Shown piece after piece: positions 53,783 through 64,000 of a DNA stretch of 64,000 bases. The notes under the pieces were generated by a model, which saw nothing but the letters and a program-made list of their open reading frames with translations, was not told where the DNA came from and searched no databases. The position numbers and the translations under genes were made by a program. The stretch covers positions 496,001-560,000 of the forward strand of contig BCGN01000009.1 of assembly GCA_001599295.1 (NCBI GenBank), read 5' to 3'. Position 1 is the first letter of the stretch. Every line of letters begins with the position of its first letter. The DNA comes from Sporopachydermia quercuum (lineage: Eukaryota > Ascomycota > Sporopachydermiomycetes > Sporopachydermiales > Sporopachydermiaceae).

Positions 53783-55548
53783 ATGCCTGCTCCAGTCGAA
53801 GTAAGTACCAATATATGTATAATTGANGCTTTTTACACGTTTGGAATGTTTCAGCGCGACTTATCGTTCTAGAGCTTGTTGATTNATGCTNCCTTTTGCA
53901 GTATTACCAATCACCAATCACCAATCTACACTCTNCTTTCTTACTCACTATATTCAATGTTCATCTGGATCTCATCCTAACGAAGCTACAGGTTTCAAAG
54001 GTTTTTGACACCATCTTGGTTCTAGATTTTGGCTCGCAATATAGCCATTTAATCACCAGAAGATTAAGAGAATTCAACGTTTACGCTGAAATGTTACCTT
54101 GCACTCAAAAGATTTCAGAATTGACATGGAAACCAAAAGGTATCATCTTTTCCGGCGGACCCTACTCTGTCTACGAAGAAGGAGCTCCTCATGTTGATCG
54201 AGAAGTTTTCAATCTAGGAGTTCCAATCTTAGGTATCTGTTACGGATTACAGGAAATCGCTTGGATAAAAGACCCAAAGAATGTTGAAGCTGGCGAAAAG
54301 AGAGAATATGGAAAAGCTACCCTTCATGTTGAAGAATCATCTTTATTTGAAGGAGTTGACAATTCTCAAGTTTGGATGTCTCACGGTGATAAGCTATGCG
54401 CCCTTCCTGAAGGATTCAAGGTAATTGCCAGAACTGATAATGCACCATTTGCTGGTATTGCGAATGAAGAAGAAAGAATCTGGGGTATTCAATTCCATCC
54501 TGAGGTCACACATACTGTCAAAGGTAAACAATTGTTGAAAAACTTTGCTGTTAACATTTGTAAAGCAGAACAAAAATGGACTATGGCTAATTTCATTGAA
54601 ACAGAAATTCAAAGAATCAGAGCTGTCGTTGGTGAACACGGTGAAGTTATTGGTGCTGTTTCTGGTGGTGTTGATTCGACTGTTGCTTCCAAATTAATGA
54701 AAGAAGCCATTGGTGACCGTTTCCATGCTATTTTGGTTGACAATGGTGTCATGAGATTGAACGAATGTGCCATTGTCAAGGAGACTCTAACTGATGGGTT
54801 AGGAATCAATTTGACTGTTGTTGATGCTTCTGATTTGTTCTTAGGCAAATTAAAAGGTGTCACTGATCCTGAAAAGAAGAGAAAGATCATTGGCAACACT
54901 TTTATTGAGGTTTTTGAGGAAAANGCTGCTGAAATCAAGCCTAAGTCTGGCGATTCTATTGACTTCTTATTGCAAGGTACTTTATATCCTGATGTGATTG
55001 AATCTATTTCATTCAAGGGACCATCTCAAACCATCAAGACACATCACAATGTGGGTGGTCTTTTAGAAGATATGAAATTGAAGCTAATTGAACCTTTGAG
55101 AGAGCTCTTCAAAGATGAAGTTAGGGCCCTAGGTCAACTGTTAGGAATTCCTGCTGATTTAGTATGGAGACATCCTTTCCCCGGTCCTGGTATTGCTATT
55201 AGAATCTTAGGTGAAGTTACCCCAAGCCAAGTTGAAATCGCCAGGAAGGCTGATCATATATACATTGAAGAAATCAAGAAGGCCGGTATCTATAGAAATA
55301 TCAGCCAAGCATTTGCTTGCTTATTACCCGTTAGATCAGTTGGTGTTATGGGTGATAAGAGAACTTATGAACAAGTTATTGCTTTGCGTGCTATTGAAAC
55401 TGTTGATTTTATGACTGCCGACTGGTATGAGTTCGATCATTCATTTTTGAAGCATGTNGCTAACAGAATTGTCAATGAAGTTCCTGGTGTTGCTAGAGTT
55501 GTTTATGATATTACTTCCAAGCCACCTGCTACTGTTGAATGGGAATAG
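53783..55548 (+). CDS. GUA1: GMP synthase (glutamine-hydrolysing) Gua1
   Basis: Cytosolic enzyme converting XMP to GMP with ATP and glutamine. Exon 1 is 53783-53800 (MPAPVE) and exon 2 is 53992-55548, giving 524 residues (525 in S. cerevisiae). The intron (53801-53991, 191 bp) has GTAAGT, a CCTAAC branch motif near 53975-53980 and acceptor CTACAG. Joined, it reads [19 protein letters not shown] against [19 protein letters not shown]. An open frame continues through the intron's 3' part and would give a false start. The glutamine amidotransferase triad is C89, H175 and E177 ([15 protein letters not shown]). The ATP-pyrophosphatase P-loop SGGVDS is at 230-235. Ambiguous bases fall in the intron and in two codons. 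Confidence 0.96.
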
Positions 55549-55782
55549 GCGTGCTGTCCTATCGCTGATTAGTTAGTTATTTGTTAGTTTATTCATCAAT
55601 TTGATGTTATTAGAAAGTAAATAGAAACTTTTTATGAAATTAGTTTTATTTTAGATGTTATATTATATAATACAGTTATTATGCATATATTATCATTCTA
55701 TGTTGAGTTTTTGCATCAACTATGTAACCATAATAGTACGCTGCTAAAAGTGCTATGTTTCCGTACATATTTTAGTACACTG
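55549..55782. other. Short convergent 3' region, GUA1 and RSO55
   Basis: 234 bp, AT-rich, with several TTAGTTA/TTTATT-like repeats after the GUA1 stop. Nothing else was seen. Confidence 0.6.
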
Positions 55783-56518
55783 TTACTCTTTNTTTGTGGT
55801 AGCATCCTCCTCTCTCCCGCTTGTATCAACATCATTCTCATGTTCACCACCATTCATTATCTTCCTCAACAACTCCAATTCATTATCCATTTCAGCTGTC
55901 TTCTGTTCCTTCATACTTTCATACTTTTCTCTTGATTTCTTTGCTTTCACTCTCTTTTTATTCTTTTCTCTTTCCGCCAAAGCTTTCGCTCTGGAATTCT
56001 CATAATCAAATGTCTCCTGTAGTCTTTTTGCTAGTAACTGTCTCGCTATTTTTCTATTTTGTTCTCTCGATCTAGTTGCCTGAGAACTTACTACAATTCC
56101 TGTAGGAACATGCTTCAACTGGACTTTACTGTTCGTTTTGTTGATCTGAAACGCTAGTTAGAAGTTATTAAATCATCTCCCAATTTACCCTCCCAATTTC
56201 AACTATCAACTACCAGAAATGCATTGTATTTCAACATACTTTTTGACCTCCATTTCCCCTGATTGACGAGAGAGGAGAATATTAAGTTAATATAAGATTA
56301 TTTCCATCCTCAATGTTCACCATTTAATTTAATATCCAATGGTTCAACACAAATTAAACATACCCTCCTTTAATGAATACTTCTTCAATATCATCTTCAT
56401 TATCAAATTTTGGTCTTGGTGGTAACCTATTGCTTTTAATCAGTTGTAGATTGATGCTGGAGAAACATCTTCTAGTTGTGAGTGTTGCCTGACAACTGAA
56501 AAATCGTATCATTTTCAT
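55783..56518 (-). CDS. RSO55: Mitochondrial class I release-factor-like protein (Rso55/MTRFR type)
   Basis: Small codon-independent peptidyl-tRNA hydrolase of the ICT1/C12orf65 group, thought to rescue stalled mitochondrial ribosomes. Three exons on the minus strand: 56364-56518, 56240-56258 (19 nt) and 55783-56145, giving 178 residues. The introns (56259-56363, 105 bp; 56146-56239, 94 bp) have GTATGT donors and branch motifs TATTAAC and TTCTAAC. An Arg/Ser/Thr-rich presequence leads to LPPRPKF. Residues 50-58 then read KGGGNGGQK, then [20 protein letters not shown], and a basic Lys/Glu-rich tail. The GGQ is intact, but the usual GPGGQ is GNGGQ here. Joining exons restores the family sequence at both junctions. 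Confidence 0.9.
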
Positions 56519-57608
56519 AATACGATCTATAGCAATACTTAATGGTCAGGGTGTGAAGATATGAACCATTATAACTGCATAAGAAAAGGTTCAATACTAT
56601 CAAATCATAGATTTTTCAGATGAATCCATTCATTCTCATTGACATATTAAAATAAGTGTCAGGCTGTTAACTAAGACAGGCAATGCAATCATATTACAGT
56701 TTGTCAACTGCCGACTATTATTGAGAACAATTTTGGAACCAATCTTACACTATTTTCTGGTTATGACAAACAGAATAAATAACCCTTACTTTTAACTAAC
56801 TCCCATTTTATTCCTGTTTTAATCAATTTACTGATAAAACTTTCTTCATAGATACAGGGGAAAGGTAAACTATTAAACCAGGTTCACCCGATCAAAGTTT
56901 CAAGTATCTCCTTCTCTTGCAGCAACCTTGCATATATTTGTTTAAAAATAATCAAATGCTTATTTGTGATTGCTCTTCTTCTTCTTCTTCTTCTTCTTCT
57001 ACCCAACGGCATGTTTATACTAGAAAGTACCATTAAACAATCCGAGAATCAACCAATAAAACATGAATTGTTTGATATTGAAATAGAACTTGAAAAATAA
57101 ACTGCTATATATATTTTGCTACTCTCTTGAATCCTTTGCATTTGAATACTATAAACAACTAACGCACATATACCTCTCTACCTTACCTACCATCTCCTCA
57201 TTGCTGACAGCTCGTGTGGCTATACTACAAAAGAAGAAACAGCAGATAACTGCGATCCAACTGCGAAGAACTCTACCCCATTTCCAGACAGTGAACCGTC
57301 ATCAGGAAGAAAACCTGAGCATTTTTCTTCTACAGTTCTCAACTGTTGAAAGTTCATGCGCTGTGGTTTTCTGACTTGGTCCTAGCCCTCTTGTATAGTG
57401 TTTACTAAATGAGAAAGAGTGTATTGAAACTGGATGACAAGAATAACTAACGCTTTGCAACAGGACCCCTGAATAACAATAATAGAACAGGGAACAGCCA
57501 GATCAAGAAAGACAGTTGAAAGAAATNAACCAACAGACGAATACAAGAAGTGATTCTATAAGTCAAATTTGAGACTACACAAAGGTGCTTAGTTTATCAT
57601 TAACATAC
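56519..57608. other. Divergent promoter region, RSO55 and SET/MYND gene
   Basis: 1.1 kb with a CTT microsatellite at 56973-57000 and one ambiguous base near 57527. The 94-codon frame at 57090-57374 is not protein-like. Confidence 0.55.
56973..57000. repeat. CTT trinucleotide microsatellite, about 9 units
   Basis: Uninterrupted CTT/TTC run in the promoter interval of the SET/MYND gene, about 610 bp upstream of its start. Confidence 0.85.
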
Positions 57609-61067
<3,459 letters not shown>

Positions 61068-62664
61068 CTATAATTGCAGCATAGTAACTGTACAGTTAGC
61101 TATACCTGTACACATTTGATGTTCACCTTATTTCACAGCAATTCGGACCAATCATATAACAATTACAGCTATACACCCTAGGCTAGTAAAGATAATAGAA
61201 GAAATGCTGAGAAGGATTTCGGTACAGGCATAGGAACAAGTACAGACTTATTTATTCTTTAATGTCTATTTAGCAACTATTTGAATTAATCATTCATGAA
61301 CTGTTTCCATCTATGATTTGGTAGAATTATCATCGGCTTAATGTTCACCCTAGTCACACCATTCATATAATTCTAGTATCTCTGTCAGTGTGCCGCTTAT
61401 TGACCAAAACTACTAGATTCCAATCGTTTTCACCTCCATTTAACGGTATCTGTTCTACCAACATCACAAAATTTGAGTAATGAGTACCGGAAAGGCTCAT
61501 TCTACGGTTTCCTAAGCATTATCAATACTGTTTTAAGATTCAACGGCTTACAATTNAAGATTATGAGATTAAATGCTATCAAAATATGAATTAATACGTA
61601 ATGATTGATAATATGTAATGACTGACTATAAATTTGAGGTTCGAAACGCACTAACAACTATTCAGTAGATAGTTCTTATGGAATAAATTGCCAACGATCG
61701 CATTTTTTTCGTGTAATCAAGAATATTGAGCCAACAAGGCTTGCTCATCTTCATTGTAAGCTATAGTTAATATGGTTGGAATAACAGGAGCATTAGATAG
61801 AACAGTGTCGGTATAATAAAGATATTAGTCTGCAAGAGCATCAGGTAAATAGGCGTACATCTCATTCTCACTATTTTTCTCACTATTATTTCACTATTAT
61901 TGTTCTCAGGTCAACTCAATCGAGCTAATCAACACTTTTTCTACTTATTCACATGCAAATGTAATGGGAACATCTTTAAGTCCGGTTCGTACGAGCAGGA
62001 GAAACGCTAAACTCCCGGAACGTAACGGAAGCTTCCGCCTTCAGCATATGGCGTTTAATAATGATACCATACTAAAGTTTGATGTTGTATAGAATTCCAA
62101 TCCGCTACGTAACTTTCCTCCACTGTTTTCTTATTCAATATCATTCTCACGATTATTCACATATTATGATCATTACCATCAGAATTATTATTCTCATTCT
62201 CTTTGTCTTTGTCTTTCTCGTCACTATTCTATTCTATTCTAATCTAATTCAATTTTTGAATGCTACACAAGTATCACCATCACCGTCTCACTGACCTGAA
62301 CGTGTCCTAAGATCTTAACCCTTTCTTGTTCATAGAACAATCCAATCCAATACGACCTCTAAGATAAATGACTTCTCATGCGCACGATCTAATGAATAAA
62401 AGGACTAAAAAGATTAGCTGGACCATAATAAATTACATAGCTTAGGGTTGGAAATTGTTGAGTATACAAGACCAACAAGGATTCATCTGTGGACTTTATT
62501 CTTGTAAGCAAAGTCTGATTATGTAGGTGACATCTAAATCGTTAAATCGTCTAGATCAACAAATGCTCTTGATTTACCATTTATTATCTTNATCTTTATC
62601 TCCATCTTCATAATTAATCCATCTATAAATTTCATTCTTACCCATCTCATCACCATGTGCTTCC
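61068..62664. other. Convergent 3' region, SET/MYND gene and LST8
   Basis: 1.6 kb, long for a tail-to-tail interval. It contains a GC-richer patch at 61980-62040 with palindrome CGGAAGCTTCCG (62026-62037) and a Phe/Ile/Leu-rich 71-codon frame (62079-62294) that looks compositional. Two ambiguous bases. Confidence 0.5.
62026..62037. promoter_or_regulatory. CGGAAGCTTCCG palindrome (CGG-N6-CCG)
   Basis: A perfect 12-bp palindrome with the half-site spacing of Ppr1-type zinc-cluster factors. It lies between two gene 3' ends rather than in a promoter, so its role is unclear. Confidence 0.25.
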
Positions 62665-63582
62665 TCAGACATCATTTAAAGCAACACACACAACGCTCTT
62701 GGAATGGCCAGAATATTGCCGGACAATCTCGCTGTTATTCAAATCCCACAACCGTAGAAAATGATCAGACGACGCAGTGATTATATACGCAGAATCCGCA
62801 CTGAACGCACAGTCCCACACCCAACGCTCGTGCGACTGCAGTGAGTTCTCTAAATTGAAGTCATTCTCCGTAGACCATATACGACATGTATGGTCAGCTG
62901 AACAGGTAGCCAAATGGCGCACGTCACTCGATAACATGACTCTTGTAATGTATTTGGAATGGGCTCTCAGTCTGGTGGCAGGAAATAGAGATGTCGCATC
63001 CTTAGAATTAACCATTCTCCATATATAGCAGTTGCCTCTGTTGTTTCCAACGATTAGGATGCTGCCATCGCTGGCAACAGTCAGGGAATTAATAGGAACA
63101 TCGTCCTCCGGATCTGCTTTCACCGTGCAAACATTTTTGCTTAAATCCCATATTCTCACGTGTCCCGATTGGTCGCATGATATCAGCTCTCCTTGGTTTG
63201 GATGGATCACCACTTCGTTGACAGCACAGCCATGTTTATAGTTGCGCTGGGGTTTATTCGTTCGCACGTCCCAGACTTTCACCGTGCCGTCTTCTGACGA
63301 GCTCACCATCCACCTTCTGTCGGGTTCAAATGCTATAGATGTCACGTTGTCTGTATGGCCATCGAATTCAATTGTAGGGGTCGGCGAGGAGGACCGAATA
63401 TCATAAAAGCGGATTTTTGGGTTCCCGGCAGCGACAAGGTACTGTTTGTCGGAGGTGATTTCCAGTCTGTTTACTTGGGAGTCTTGATGCTGGATGTTTC
63501 TGGTGGAGACTCCCGATAGGGCGTCCCAGAATCTGATGGTTCTGTCGTAGGAGGCAGACGCCAGTATGACTGAGTTTGACAT
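62665..63582 (-). CDS. LST8: TORC1/TORC2 subunit Lst8
   Basis: Seven-bladed WD40 protein that binds the TOR kinase domain in both TOR complexes. 305 residues (303 in S. cerevisiae), nearly all propeller. It starts MSNSVILASASYDRTIRFWD. WD endings include IRFWDA, IRFYDI, VKVWDV, VRIWDL, CRIWST and LRLWDL. It ends SGHSKSVVCVALNDV, the family C-terminus. The start is the ATG at 63582. No intron is needed. Confidence 0.97.
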   Translation of the reverse strand: MSNSVILASASYDRTIRFWDALSGVSTRNIQHQDSQVNRLEITSDKQYLVAAGNPKIRFYDIRSSSPTPTIEFDGHTDNVTSIAFEPDRRWMVSSSEDGTVKVWDVRTNKPQRNYKHGCAVNEVVIHPNQGELISCDQSGHVRIWDLSKNVCTVKADPEDDVPINSLTVASDGSILIVGNNRGNCYIWRMVNSKDATSLFPATRLRAHSKYITRVMLSSDVRHLATCSADHTCRIWSTENDFNLENSLQSHERWVWDCAFSADSAYIITASSDHFLRLWDLNNSEIVRQYSGHSKSVVCVALNDV

Positions 63583-64000
63583 TTCAAGAGTAATGAGCCG
63601 CTGGTAATTCTGGTGATGGTGCTAGAGGTACTGGTGACTAGAGGTGTTGACGTTTGATAGCCGTAGCTTGCAGGGATCAAGTAAAACTGCGTTGATGTGT
63701 TGATGCTGTGTTGAGCAATGGGAATTGCTATGTGCAAGAGCGACAGATAGAAGTATCACAGCAAACAGTTGATTAGCAATAATAGTAATAGTGGAAATGA
63801 GATTCGTTTGTAAAGGCTGGATGGAATATAAGGTTTGAATAGTCTGCATTTAATATGTATGATACTGTATCAATATGCAAGCGATAGAAGAGTATTTCTA
63901 CATGTGATTTTGTTCAATTTCGATGTAACTATTTACATGAAGAAGAAATAAAGAGAGGGATTGTTGATATTACAATGTAATAATAGTAGACAATGTATAA
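63583..64000. other. LST8 upstream region to window end
   Basis: 418 bp. Minus frames here (63471-63737, 63622-63849) overlap the LST8 start region and are not protein-like. No other gene is seen. Confidence 0.55.

Noticed and set aside
62079-62294. Hydrophobic 71-codon frame resembling membrane spans
   Set aside because: T-rich DNA gives Phe/Leu/Ile runs. No conserved features, and it lies in a convergent 3' interval.

Overview
The window is nuclear DNA from a budding yeast (Saccharomycotina). It is AT-rich, and its introns carry GTATGT-type donors and TACTAAC-type branch sites. CTG codons fall on conserved leucines (KAP95 exon 1, the FHL1 FHA domain, COX10), so CUG appears to be read as Leu. 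Gene neighbours recalled from Saccharomyces cerevisiae are partly kept: KAP95/CAX4/YLR345W/RPL26, GRH1/GID7, SNT309/RPL11/PRE2/FHL1/ISR1 and MND2/YVH1. The genus cannot be fixed from this. About 26 genes fill only about half of the 64 kb, and several gene-free stretches reach 2-3 kb.

Layout. 0-10.4 kb: 3' part of PSO2 (DNA cross-link repair), KAP95 (importin beta), CAX4 (dolichyl-PP phosphatase), a YLR345W-type PFK2/FBPase2-like protein, RPL26. 10.4-17.5 kb: long spacer, a small membrane protein, GRH1 (GRASP), GID7. 18.9-25.3 kb: three unplaced proteins and a Ser/Thr-rich secreted wall protein. 28.2-39.8 kb: SNT309 (spliceosome NTC), RPL11, PRE2 (proteasome beta5), FHL1 (ribosomal-protein gene regulator), ISR1-like kinase. 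42.1-45.4 kb: RPN8 (proteasome lid) and COX10 (heme O synthase). 45.4-48.2 kb: a spacer with a large foldback repeat. 48.2-56.5 kb: MND2 (APC/C), YVH1 (phosphatase), RAM2 (prenyltransferase alpha), GUA1 (GMP synthase), RSO55-type mitochondrial release factor. 57.6-63.6 kb: a three-exon SET/MYND protein and LST8 (TORC1/2). Several genes concern ribosome supply and growth control (RPL26, RPL11, FHL1, LST8, YVH1), two the proteasome (PRE2, RPN8), and two ubiquitin ligases (GID7, MND2).

The gene models here are assembled from exons: eleven introns in eight genes (PSO2, KAP95, RPL26, SNT309, RPL11, GUA1, RSO55, the SET/MYND gene). RPL11 has a first coding exon of only ATG. RSO55 carries its catalytic GGQ loop in a 19-nt exon. 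GRH1 has a possible alternative mini-exon.

Most unusual signals: (1) 70 uninterrupted CTA units inside an intron, ending exactly in its TACTAAC branch site; (2) a 453-bp foldback with arms identical over the first 129 bp, and a mirror-placed ambiguous base in each arm; (3) an exact 11-mer, GATTATGTGAT, five times, always in promoter intervals; (4) a cluster of ambiguous bases at 53.8-58.6 kb. I saw no tRNA, rRNA, CRISPR array, transposon ORF or retroelement.
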